64,000 nucleotides of DNA from JACVRW01 sp963764665 (GTDB lineage Bacteria; Actinomycetota; Thermoleophilia; Solirubrobacterales; Thermoleophilaceae), in contig CAVXTL010000011.1 in NCBI GenBank assembly GCA_963764665.1, positions 73,261-137,260 on the forward strand, given 5' to 3'. Of this stretch, positions 23,085 through 30,679 are shown one piece after another. Below the pieces are notes generated by a model. It was not told the DNA's origin. It searched no databases and was given only the letters and a program-made list of their open reading frames with translations. Each line of letters starts with the position of its first letter. Within the stretch, counting starts at the first letter, position 1. Both the position numbers and the translations under genes were made by a program.

Positions 23085-24062
23085 ATGACACCCATTCGAG
23101 GTCCCCTCGCACGGGTTGACCGTTCCAGGGAGGAGCTCGCAAAGGCCTTTCTGGTGCGGCTGATCGAGCGAGCCTCGCTAGATGAGATCCGCGACCTTCC
23201 GACGGATCGGATAGCCCGCGAGCTGCCGGAGCTGATCAGCGACATCCTGCGCTCGGTGGCCAGCAACGGCACCGACCCGTACAAGCTCGACGACGAGCAG
23301 GTCGAGCGTGCGGCGTCCCTGGCCGGCTTCAGGGGCGGGCGCGACGCGTCCGTGTCGGAGGTGGCACGCGACGTGGCGTCGCTACAGGCGGTGCTCGTGC
23401 GCGCGCTGCGGGAGGAGCTCGCGGAGAGCGACCCCTCGCTGTTCGCCGACGCCGTGGAGCACCTCGTGGACGCCACCGGCGCCATCCAGGCCGCCGTGAC
23501 AGAGGAGCTCGTGCGCAGCCGCTCCCGCGAGCTCGAGTCGCAGGCGTACACCGACGCCCTCACCGGCCTCGGCAACCTCCGCCACCTCCAGCGCGAGATC
23601 GCGCACCTGCTCGACCTCCACAAGCGCTACGGGCATCCGTTCGGCCTGCTGCTCATGGACGTGGACGGGCTCAAGCGGATCAACGACTCCCACGGGCACC
23701 AGGCCGGCGACCGCGTGCTGATGCAGGTGGCCATGTCGGTACGCAGGTCGATCCGCTCGGTGGACATCGCCAGCCGGATCGGCGGCGACGAGTTCTGCGT
23801 GCTCGCCCCCGAGCAGGACCCCGCGAACGCCCTGAAGCTGGGCGAGCGTCTCAACGCCGCTGCTGCCGAGGAGGTGGCCACGCCCGACGACCCGCCGGTG
23901 GGCCTGTCGATCGGGGCGGTGTCATGCCCCGAGCACGGCACGGACGCGGAGACGCTGATCGACGTGGCGGACAAGGCGATGTACCGCGCCAAGGCCGCCG
24001 GCGACGGCGTGGCGCTGGGCGAGCCTCAGCCCGAGGCCGCGCCCGAAGAAGCCACGACCTAG
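23085..24062 (+). CDS. GGDEF domain diguanylate cyclase
   Basis: This c-di-GMP synthase candidate (325 aa) has an all-helical N-terminal domain of about 150 residues that I cannot name. A C-terminal GGDEF domain starts at AYTDALTGLGNL. The catalytic motif is GGDEF (233-237). RSVD at 224-227 sits exactly five residues upstream, which is the RxxD inhibitory site, so product feedback is expected. No membrane segment is seen. The ATG at 23085 was chosen over an upstream start at 22995, which has shadow-like sequence. It converges on the response regulator gene with a 4-bp gap. Confidence 0.9.
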   Translation: MTPIRGPLARVDRSREELAKAFLVRLIERASLDEIRDLPTDRIARELPELISDILRSVASNGTDPYKLDDEQVERAASLAGFRGGRDASVSEVARDVASLQAVLVRALREELAESDPSLFADAVEHLVDATGAIQAAVTEELVRSRSRELESQAYTDALTGLGNLRHLQREIAHLLDLHKRYGHPFGLLLMDVDGLKRINDSHGHQAGDRVLMQVAMSVRRSIRSVDIASRIGGDEFCVLAPEQDPANALKLGERLNAAAAEEVATPDDPPVGLSIGAVSCPEHGTDAETLIDVADKAMYRAKAAGDGVALGEPQPEAAPEEATT

Positions 24063-24066
24063 AGCC

Positions 24067-24696
24067 TCAGTCGATCATCCCGTGGCGAATGCCGATCGCC
24101 ACGGCCTGGGTGCGCGTGGAGGCCTCCAGCTTCGCCAGGATCCGCTTGGTGTGGGTGCGCACGGTCTCGGTGGAGAGCCCGAGGCGCTCGGCCACGGCAT
24201 CGGTCTGCATCCCGTCGGCGAGCATCTGGAGGATCTCGCGCTGGCGGGCGCTCAGGGTGCGGTCGGCCTCGTCCAGCACGATCGTGGACGACAGGCCCGG
24301 GTCCACGTAGAACTCGCCGGCCCGCGCCGCCTCGATGGCCCGGATCAGATCTGCGGACGGGGAGTCCTTGCGGACGTAGCCCTTGACCCCGGCCTTGAGC
24401 GCCTCGGCAAGGAGGCGGGCGCCACCGTCGGATGTGAACACCACGATCGGCGCGCCGAGCTCACCGGACAGCCGGCCGACCACGCTGGCGATGTCGGCGT
24501 CGACCTTCCAGGGGTCGACGATCACCACGTCGGGGTGCTCGTTACCGAAGGCCTCGATCGCTTCGTCGAGCGACGCCGCGTCGAGCACGTGGGCCCCCGC
24601 GAACGCGTCCTGGAGCACTGACCGGACCCCTGCCCTGACCACTGGGTGGTCGTCGACGATCAGGCAACGAGGCGGATCCTTCGCTCCGCTCGGCAT
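24067..24696 (-). CDS. NarL/FixJ-type response regulator (LuxR family)
   Basis: This two-domain regulator (209 aa) has an N-terminal receiver with acidic residues Asp 15/16, the likely phospho-acceptor Asp 61 (VVIVDPW), Thr in VVFTSDGG and Lys in GYVRKDS. The C-terminal LuxR helix-turn-helix (about 147-205) contains LSARQREILQMLADGM and LGLSTETVRTHTKRILAKL. No histidine kinase gene is adjacent, so it is an orphan in this window. It may act with the neighbouring GGDEF protein, but only position suggests that. Confidence 0.9.
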   Translation of the reverse strand: MPSGAKDPPRCLIVDDHPVVRAGVRSVLQDAFAGAHVLDAASLDEAIEAFGNEHPDVVIVDPWKVDADIASVVGRLSGELGAPIVVFTSDGGARLLAEALKAGVKGYVRKDSPSADLIRAIEAARAGEFYVDPGLSSTIVLDEADRTLSARQREILQMLADGMQTDAVAERLGLSTETVRTHTKRILAKLEASTRTQAVAIGIRHGMID

Positions 24697-24774
24697 TGGC
24701 GGAGCATACCCTCGATCGCAGGCCCGGTCACCGAAGCGGAGTAGGGGCCTACGCCGTTGCTGGGCACACCGCGC

Positions 24775-25200
24775 TCAGGGGCGCGGCAGCCTTCGCAAAA
24801 TTTCCTGAGCAAGACCTGTGCCGATCTTGACGCCGGTGCCCACGGCCTTCGCGGCGACCCGCGCGGCCTCGGTCACGGGGTCGCCTCCCGCCTCGGGCGC
24901 CGGAGCGGGGGCGGCGGGATCGGGCACGGGCTCGGGCCTCGACTTCGGCGCCTGGGCGGCGCGTGGGGGCGCAGCGGGCTTGGCGCGCTTCGCGGGCCGC
25001 GGCTTTGCCGCCGGCTTGCGGGGCGGCTTCGGCGCGGCCGGGCCGGTCGCCTCCGAGCGCGTGGCGGCCTTCGCGGCCGCGTCAGCCAGACGCCCGGCCG
25101 GCGGCGCGGCGGTCTCGGGTGTGTCCCCGGCACGCTTGGTGCTGCGTCGCCCCGGCCGAGACCGGGGCAGGTTTCCGAGCACTCCCTTGTCGTCGCTCAT
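24775..25200 (-). CDS. Low-complexity Ala/Pro/Lys-rich protein
   Basis: This 141-aa protein begins MSDDKGVLGNLPRSRPGRRS. A long disordered, basic Ala-Pro-Lys segment follows, to about residue 105. A short conserved-looking helical tail closes it (VTEAARVAAKAVGTGVKIGTGLAQEIL). The disordered part resembles histone-like or DNA-associated tails of actinobacteria, and the C-terminal helix could contact a partner or the membrane. No known family is recognised. It is divergent from the sigma factor gene, across a 258-bp gap. Confidence 0.55.
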   Translation of the reverse strand: MSDDKGVLGNLPRSRPGRRSTKRAGDTPETAAPPAGRLADAAAKAATRSEATGPAAPKPPRKPAAKPRPAKRAKPAAPPRAAQAPKSRPEPVPDPAAPAPAPEAGGDPVTEAARVAAKAVGTGVKIGTGLAQEILRRLPRP

Positions 25201-25327
25201 CGGTGCGCAGTCTAGAGTGACTGGGAGCAACGGTCCGAGCCTCCATGTCCCGCGCCGAGACCGGCGCAGGATGCAACGTGACGGGGTATGTGTATCCCCT
25301 TGGGGTGTTCGGGGTAGAACCCACTTG

Positions 25328-25345
25328 GCTGACTGGCTAGTCAGC
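25328..25345. promoter_or_regulatory. Inverted repeat upstream of the sigma factor promoter
   Basis: GCTGACT (25328-25334) and AGTCAGC (25339-25345) are 7-bp arms around GGCT. The site ends 21 bp upstream of the -35 box, a typical activator or repressor position. Confidence 0.4.
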
Positions 25346-25366
25346 AGAATTTCCGCTTTCCAACGC

Positions 25367-25394
25367 TTGACTTCACTTTCCCTAGCTCTATGCT
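25367..25394 (+). promoter_or_regulatory. Promoter of the primary sigma factor gene
   Basis: TTGACT (25367-25372) and TATGCT (25389-25394), 16 bp apart, make a good sigma-70 type promoter in a locally A+T-richer stretch. Transcription would start near 25401, leaving a leader of about 58 nt. The rest of the 25201-25458 gap shows no gene. Confidence 0.6.
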
Positions 25395-25458
25395 CATCAG
25401 GCCTGTTTAGATGGGCCCGGCGCCCTAGCGCTGGGTCCTGCTTGCCGCAAGGAAAGAA

Positions 25459-26556
25459 ATGTCTGTAGCTGAACTGCAAGAGCTTGAAGAGGTCAAGCTC
25501 CTCGTCGCGAAGGGCCAGCAGACTGGAACGCTGACCTTCACGGAGGTCGCCACTGCGCTCTCCGAGGTGGAGCTCGACGAGGGCGACATCGAGGAGCTGC
25601 ACGGATACTTCGAGAAGTCGGAGATCGAGCTCGTCGAGGACGATCCCACCCATGCCGCGCCCGAGGTCGAGCGCGCGGTCGACCGCCGCAGCAGGCGGAA
25701 GGCCAAGACCGCGATCGACCTGAAGCCGGACATGACCACCGACTCCCTTCAGCTGTTCCTGAAGGACATCGGCAAGGTCCGCCTGCTCACGGCGCAGGAA
25801 GAGGTCGATCTGGCCAAGCGCATCGAGCGCGGCGACCTCGACGCCAAGCAGAAGATGGTCGAGTCGAACCTGCGCCTGGTCGTCTCGATCGCGAAGAACT
25901 ACCGCAACCAGGGCCTTCCCTTCCTCGACCTGATCCAGGAGGGCACGCTGGGCCTGGTCCGCGCGGCCGAGAAGTTCGACTACCGCAAGGGCTTCAAGTT
26001 CTCGACCTACGCGACCTGGTGGATCCGCCAGGCGATCGCCCGCGCGCTCGCCGACAAGGCCCGCACGATCCGCATCCCGGTGCACGTGGTCGAGAAGCTC
26101 AACAAGATCGGACGCGCCGAGCGCAAGCTGGTCACGGAGCTGGGCCGTGAGCCCACCCCGGACGAGATCGCCGAGCACACCGGCATCGAGCCCGAGGAGG
26201 TGGAGTCGATCAAGCGCTCCGCCCAGGCTCCGGTGTCGCTCGAGAAGCCGGTCGGCGACGAGGAGGAGTCGGAGTTCGGGCAGTTCATCGCGGACGAGCG
26301 CGCCGAGTCGCCCTACGAGCGCGCCGCCGAGATCCTCACCAAGGAGGCGCTGCGCGAGGCGCTCGAGAACCTCTCCTACCGGGAGCGCCGGGTGCTCGAG
26401 CTGCGCTACGGCCTCGGCGGGGAGCACCCGCGCACGCTGGACGAGGTGGGCCGCACGTTCAACGTCACGCGCGAGCGCATCCGCCAGATCGAGAACCAGT
26501 CGCTCAAGAAGCTTCAGTCGCTCGCCGAGGCGCAGAAGCTTCGCGACGTCGCCTAG
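25459..26556 (+). CDS. rpoD: RNA polymerase primary sigma factor (RpoD/SigA-like)
   Basis: This is a group 1 or 2 sigma-70 factor (365 aa). Region 1.1 is represented by about 65 N-terminal residues, a short form. Region 1.2 starts at DSLQLFLKDIGKVRLLTAQEE. Region 2 carries NLRLVVSIAKNYRNQGLPFL, DLIQEGTLGLVRAAEKFDYRKG and STYATWWIRQAIARALADKA. Region 4.2 has TLDEVGRTFNVTRERIRQIE. All core- and promoter-contact residues look intact. AAGGAAAG just upstream of the ATG is a good ribosome binding site. The complete regions suggest the housekeeping factor, but a paralogue elsewhere cannot be excluded. Confidence 0.93.
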   Translation: MSVAELQELEEVKLLVAKGQQTGTLTFTEVATALSEVELDEGDIEELHGYFEKSEIELVEDDPTHAAPEVERAVDRRSRRKAKTAIDLKPDMTTDSLQLFLKDIGKVRLLTAQEEVDLAKRIERGDLDAKQKMVESNLRLVVSIAKNYRNQGLPFLDLIQEGTLGLVRAAEKFDYRKGFKFSTYATWWIRQAIARALADKARTIRIPVHVVEKLNKIGRAERKLVTELGREPTPDEIAEHTGIEPEEVESIKRSAQAPVSLEKPVGDEEESEFGQFIADERAESPYERAAEILTKEALREALENLSYRERRVLELRYGLGGEHPRTLDEVGRTFNVTRERIRQIENQSLKKLQSLAEAQKLRDVA

Positions 26557-26601
26557 CCAGGCGGTCCAGACACATATTTCGGGGCTTCAGTAAGAGGCTC
26601 C

Positions 26602-26633
26602 CGATGTCGATCAATTAGTCATGTTCGACATCG
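26602..26633 (+). promoter_or_regulatory. Hairpin enclosing the pilT start codon
   Basis: CGATGTCGA (26602-26610) and TCGACATCG (26625-26633) are perfect 9-bp arms. The 14-nt loop contains the ATG at 26621. The right arm encodes the start of PilT (FDI). There is no Shine-Dalgarno sequence in the loop. Confidence 0.5.
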
Positions 26634-27778
26634 ATCAGGCCCTCATGCACGTCATCGAGACCGAGGGCTCGGACCTCCACCTCAAGGTTCCGTCGCCGCC
26701 GGTCATCCGTCGCCACGGCTCGCTGCTGCCGATTCCCCACACGGAGCGGCTGCGTCCGGAGCAGACCGAGCAGGTGCTGTTCCACATGCTCACCGACGAG
26801 CGCAAGCTCGAGTCGTTCCGCCAGGAGCGCGAGGTCGACTTCTCCTATTCGATCCCGGGCGTCGCCCGTTTCCGCGTGAATGCTTTCGTGCAGCGCGGGT
26901 CGGTATCGCTCGTCGCGCGCGCCATTCCCTTCCAGATCAAGTCGGTGGCCGAGCTGCTGCTGCCCGAGGTGATCAACACGCTCGCCGACGAGGAGCGCGG
27001 GCTCATCCTCGTGACCGGCACGACCGGCTCCGGTAAGTCCACGACGCTCGCGGCGATGATCGATCACATCAACTCGACCTACGCCAAGCACATCGTCACG
27101 ATCGAGGACCCGGCCGAGTTCCTCCATCGCGACAAGATGGCGATCATCAACCAGCGCGAGGTCGGCGAGGACACCGTCTCGTTCGCGCGCGCCCTGCGGC
27201 GCGTTCTTCGTCAGGACCCGGACGTGATCCTGATCGGCGAGATGAGAGACGAGGAGACGGTTCGCACCGCGCTGTCGGCTGCTGAGACCGGGCACCTGGT
27301 GCTCTCGACGATCCACACGGTGGACGCCTCCGAGTCCGTGAACCGCATCATCGACTTCTTCGACCAGGCCGAGCAGCGCCAGGCCCGCGCCATGCTGTCG
27401 GGCACGCTCAAGGGCGTGATATCGCAGCGGCTGGTGCCCACCCCGGACGGCATGGGGCGCGTCCCGACGTGCGAGATCCTGCGAATGACCGGACGCGTGC
27501 GGGACATGATCATCAACCCGGAGGAGACCGGAAGGCTGCCCGAGGTGATCGCCGAGGGCGGCTACTACGGAATGCAGAGCTTCGACCAGGCCCTGCTGCA
27601 CCACTATCAGGCCGGTCGCATATCGATGGAGGACGCCCTCAAGGCGTCCACCCATCCGCACGACTTCAAGCTGCTCGTGGCCTCCGAGGGCAAGCGCCAC
27701 ACCTCGGTCGAGTCGGCGTTCGACGAGCGCAACGGCGAGCCGGCCGTCAGCGGCGCGCCCGGCGGACCACAAGCCTGA
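26621..27778 (+). CDS. pilT: Type IV pilus retraction ATPase PilT
   Basis: This hexameric secretion-superfamily ATPase (385 aa) powers pilus retraction and twitching. The N-terminal PAS-like domain has SDLHLKVPSPPVIRRHG. Walker A is GTTGSGKSTT at about residue 134. The Asp box is IVTIEDPAEF, Walker B is VILIGEMRD, and the His box is HLVLSTIHT. AIRNLIRE-type C-terminal sequence is less clear here. The C-terminus (ASEGKRHTSVESAFDE) is a short unstructured tail. No PilB, PilC or pilin gene is nearby. It follows the sigma factor by 64 bp and overlaps the convergent S55 gene by 32 bp. Confidence 0.93.
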   Translation: MFDIDQALMHVIETEGSDLHLKVPSPPVIRRHGSLLPIPHTERLRPEQTEQVLFHMLTDERKLESFRQEREVDFSYSIPGVARFRVNAFVQRGSVSLVARAIPFQIKSVAELLLPEVINTLADEERGLILVTGTTGSGKSTTLAAMIDHINSTYAKHIVTIEDPAEFLHRDKMAIINQREVGEDTVSFARALRRVLRQDPDVILIGEMRDEETVRTALSAAETGHLVLSTIHTVDASESVNRIIDFFDQAEQRQARAMLSGTLKGVISQRLVPTPDGMGRVPTCEILRMTGRVRDMIINPEETGRLPEVIAEGGYYGMQSFDQALLHHYQAGRISMEDALKASTHPHDFKLLVASEGKRHTSVESAFDERNGEPAVSGAPGGPQA

Positions 27779-29480
27779 CGCGCAGCCGGCCCTGGAAGCT
27801 CACGTCGTCCGACCGGTGCACCAGGCGCTGGTCGCCGCGCCTGATGCGCGCGGAGATCCCCTCGTCCTGGTGAACCGCGGCGATTCGGCGTGCCAGCTCG
27901 CCCGTCGTGCGCGGCTCGGAGCCGCCGCCGAAGTCGTCGAAGACCTCTGAGAACGCCAGCAGGAAGGCGTCCTCGGCCGAGCCGGACCCACCGCTCGTGC
28001 CCGACAGAAGCAGCGTGCGCGGGCCGGGCCGGATGTCCCGCGGGATCCGAACCGGAACTCGGAGCGTGCGGCGGCCGCCGCTTCGGCGCTGCAGCGTCAC
28101 GCGGACCTTCACGCGCTTGCCGGCCACCACCCGGTGGGGCGCCCGGGCGGAGATCAGCACGTCCGACTTGACGCCCCGGCGGGCGCGGATGCTCACCGAC
28201 GCGCGCTCGATCGTGGGCGGCGGAAGGTCGAAGGCGTCGACGAGCGACGAGGCCGAGATCAGGTCGTCGAGCGGAGTGAATGCGTCGAAGTAGGGGTTGC
28301 AGTAGCCGAGCGTCTTGGCGCGTCCGGCGAGCTTGATGCGAAAGCACATCGAGACGGTGGCCGGCCCGAAGTTGCGGAGCAGCTGCTCGAGGGCCTGCGA
28401 GGCGCCGAGCGGGGCGGCGAACGACAGGCCGGCGCCGAACCCGAGCGTTCGCTCGTCGGCCAGCTGTGAGCCGAGCTTGACCACGCGGCCCTCGCCGCCG
28501 GTCTCGCGCGCCACCACCTCGAGCGGAATCCCGGCGGGCGGATCGCCCACGGTTCCCGCGATCGACGCCACCGCGTCCGAGCTGATCGTGCCCTGCACAT
28601 GGCCTCCGGCGGAGGTGAGCTTGTAGGTGCCCGCTCCGAAGTCGGGGAGGGTGAACGGGTTCGAGACCACGCTGAACACGTAGGCGTCCTCGAGGAACAG
28701 CGACCGCCGGCCGAGCCCCTCGAACGCGTGGCCGAAGGCCCAGATGCGGGGACCGTCGCGGTACGTGACCGTGCCGACCGCGCCGAGCGCGATGTCGCCC
28801 GTGGACAGCGTCGCGGCCACCGCGGCGCCGGGCGCGAGCTCCTGCCGCGGGAAGCCGCCGAGCGGTCCCGCGGGGGCGGCCAGCACCGCGGTCCCCGCCC
28901 TCTGTGCGGCGCGCGCAAGCAGGCCACGCGTGCGCGGGGAGAGCCCGGAGACGGTCAGGATGCCCAGCGGCCGCGCGGAGCGGGCGAGCGCGCTACCTCT
29001 GCGCGCCGATGCCGCTGCCGGCGTGGCCGGCGGGTCGCGAAGCATCTCCTCGATCGGTGTGACGAGCACCACGTGGTTGCCGTATTCCCCGATGCTCTCG
29101 GAGATCGCGCCGGCGTTGGCGCGGACCCCCCCGGCCCCGGGGCAGAGGATCGGCGAGCCGGAGAAGCCGGGGCCGATCCCCGTGGCGTCGACGGCGGGAC
29201 CGGAGGCGCGCACCAGGATCCGCGGTCCCGAGAGTCCCGCCTGCGCTCCGATCACGTCGATCACCTCGACGTTGAACTGCGAGATCGTCGTTCCGCGGAC
29301 CACGGACAGTCCCACGCATTGCATGCCCGGCCGGACCTGCGTGAGCGGCATGATCGGGTCAGCGGCCCGCGCCGCGGGTGCGAGCGCCAGAGCCACCAGA
29401 GCCGACAACAGGACACGCCGCAGCAAGGCTCCGCAGCCTAGCGGGACAAACGCTGAGCAACGGACAGGCGTTTGCGCCAC
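27747..29480 (-). CDS. SpoIVB-like S55 family secreted serine peptidase
   Basis: This is an exported protein of up to 577 aa. After a signal peptide (LLRRVLLSALVALALAPAARA) comes IMPLTQVRPGMQCVG. Then comes a SpoIVB peptidase S55 domain, with VIDVIGAQAGLSGPRILVR, GIGPGFSGSPI (probable catalytic Ser) and YGNHVVLVTPIEEML (probable His region). Later segments, with ALGAVGTVTYRDGPRIWAFGHAF, continue the family. The last 200 residues are a beta-rich tail. The start is uncertain: GTG 29480 has no ribosome binding site, and TTG 29426 places the signal peptide at the N-terminus. In spore formers S55 enzymes signal to the mother cell; here no spore genes are seen, so the role is open. Confidence 0.75.
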   Translation of the reverse strand: MAQTPVRCSAFVPLGCGALLRRVLLSALVALALAPAARAADPIMPLTQVRPGMQCVGLSVVRGTTISQFNVEVIDVIGAQAGLSGPRILVRASGPAVDATGIGPGFSGSPILCPGAGGVRANAGAISESIGEYGNHVVLVTPIEEMLRDPPATPAAASARRGSALARSARPLGILTVSGLSPRTRGLLARAAQRAGTAVLAAPAGPLGGFPRQELAPGAAVAATLSTGDIALGAVGTVTYRDGPRIWAFGHAFEGLGRRSLFLEDAYVFSVVSNPFTLPDFGAGTYKLTSAGGHVQGTISSDAVASIAGTVGDPPAGIPLEVVARETGGEGRVVKLGSQLADERTLGFGAGLSFAAPLGASQALEQLLRNFGPATVSMCFRIKLAGRAKTLGYCNPYFDAFTPLDDLISASSLVDAFDLPPPTIERASVSIRARRGVKSDVLISARAPHRVVAGKRVKVRVTLQRRSGGRRTLRVPVRIPRDIRPGPRTLLLSGTSGGSGSAEDAFLLAFSEVFDDFGGGSEPRTTGELARRIAAVHQDEGISARIRRGDQRLVHRSDDVSFQGRLRVRLVVRRARR

Positions 29481-29515
29481 TATCCGAGTCGGCCCGCAAC
29501 GACTCAGGAGGCACG

Positions 29516-30211
29516 GTGCAGAACACGCTGGCGCAGTTCGCGGAGACTCAGTCCCATGACCCCTTCGCGCTGCAGAACCACAAGCTGCTGAAGGTCCGGC
29601 TCGAGGAGGTCACGATCCAGGCGAAGCTCGGGTCGATGGTGGCCTACCAGGGCGAGGTCTCCTTCGAGCGTGTGGGCGGCGGCATGGGCCGGCTCCTGAA
29701 GAAGGCGGTCACCGGCGAGGGCCAGTCGCTGATGAAGATGTCCGGGACCGGGGAGGTGTTCCTCGCCGACGAGGCGCAGGAGATCCACCTCCTGCGGCTC
29801 GAGGACGACTCCATCACCGCCAACTCGCGGAACCTGCTCGCTTTCGACGCCGGCATCGACTGGGACATCAAGAAGGTCGAGGGCGGGAGCGGCGTGATGG
29901 CGGGCGGCCTCTTCAACACCGTGCTCCGCGGCACCGGCTGGGTGGCGGTCGTGTCCGACGGCCCGCCGGTGCTCCTGAACCCGGAGGACGCGCCGACCTT
30001 CGCGGATCCCCAGGCGGCGATCACCTGGTCGTCGAGCGTGAAGACGTCGGTCAAGACCGACATCAAGCTGAAGGGGCTCATCGGACTCGGATCGGGGGAG
30101 TCGTTCCAGATGGCCTTCACCGGGCCGGGGTGGGTGCTCGTGCAGCCGAGCGAGGGGCGGGTGGAGGCCGCGGGGAGCGGCGGCGGGCTGCTCGGGAATC
30201 TGGGCGGCTAG
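29516..30211 (+). CDS. AIM24 family protein
   Basis: This 231-aa protein of the AIM24/TRAP-like fold has AKLGSMVAYQGEVSFE, GEVFLADEAQEIHLLRLEDDSI and NLLAFDAGIDWDIKK as family marks. A glycine-rich C-terminus follows. Members occur widely in bacteria and in mitochondria, and are thought to bind or scaffold at membranes; the bacterial role is not defined. GTG at 29516 was chosen because AGGAGG lies 5 nt upstream; the open frame to 29378 overlaps the divergent gene. It is divergent from the S55 protein gene. Confidence 0.88.
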   Translation: MQNTLAQFAETQSHDPFALQNHKLLKVRLEEVTIQAKLGSMVAYQGEVSFERVGGGMGRLLKKAVTGEGQSLMKMSGTGEVFLADEAQEIHLLRLEDDSITANSRNLLAFDAGIDWDIKKVEGGSGVMAGGLFNTVLRGTGWVAVVSDGPPVLLNPEDAPTFADPQAAITWSSSVKTSVKTDIKLKGLIGLGSGESFQMAFTGPGWVLVQPSEGRVEAAGSGGGLLGNLGG

Positions 30212-30225
30212 CAGGCGTTTCGCTC

Positions 30226-30242
30226 ACTTCAGTTCGTGAAGT
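30226..30242. promoter_or_regulatory. Probable HxlR operator
   Basis: ACTTCA (30226-30231) and TGAAGT (30237-30242) flank GTTCG. The palindrome covers the likely -35 region of a promoter whose -10 box is TAGACT (30250-30255), just before the HxlR gene. This suggests autorepression. Confidence 0.55.
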
Positions 30243-30264
30243 CTTGCGCTAGACTGGCCTTCGT

Positions 30265-30630
30265 ATGCCTGATGAGAGCTGTCCCGTCTGCGCAACAGCG
30301 GACATCATCTGCGGCAAGTGGACGATCCTGGTCATTCGTGACCTGGACCGCGGACGCAGCCGCTTCTGCGAGCTCGAGCGCTCACTGGCCGGCATCAGCC
30401 CGCGCACGCTGTCACTCAGACTGCGCGGCCTCGAGGAGCAGGGCATCGTGGCTCGCCACACCTTCCCGGAGGTGCCCCCGCGGGTGGAGTACTCGCTCAC
30501 GGAGAAGGGCCGCGCGCTCGCCCCGCTGATCGAGGACATGCGCACCTACGGACGCGACTGGCTCGGAGTCGAGCAGGGCGACTGCAGCCCCGCCGAGCGC
30601 ACGTCCGGCTCCGCCGTCGCCGCGGCCTAG
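30265..30630 (+). CDS. HxlR family winged-helix regulator
   Basis: This MarR-related DNA-binding protein (121 aa) has a CPVCAT Cys pair at the N-terminus (Cys 6 and 9) that may sense redox state or aldehydes, as in YodB/HypR-type members. The winged helix spans about 15-95, with GKWTILVIRDLDRG, FCELERSLAGISPRTLSLRLRGLEEQGIV and the wing HTFPEVPPRVEYSLTEKG. A 15-residue polar tail follows. The likely operator lies in its own promoter. The controlled gene other than itself is unknown; the upstream AIM24 gene is on the same strand. Confidence 0.92.
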   Translation: MPDESCPVCATADIICGKWTILVIRDLDRGRSRFCELERSLAGISPRTLSLRLRGLEEQGIVARHTFPEVPPRVEYSLTEKGRALAPLIEDMRTYGRDWLGVEQGDCSPAERTSGSAVAAA

Positions 30631-30679
30631 CACCGGCCGTTCGGCAGGAACCCCCGCGCGGGAGGCGAATCCCGCCGGC

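Noticed and set aside
24741..24752. GTAGGGGCCTAC palindrome between the response regulator and low-complexity protein genes
   Set aside because: Arms of 5 bp with a 2-nt loop are too small to be significant at this G+C.
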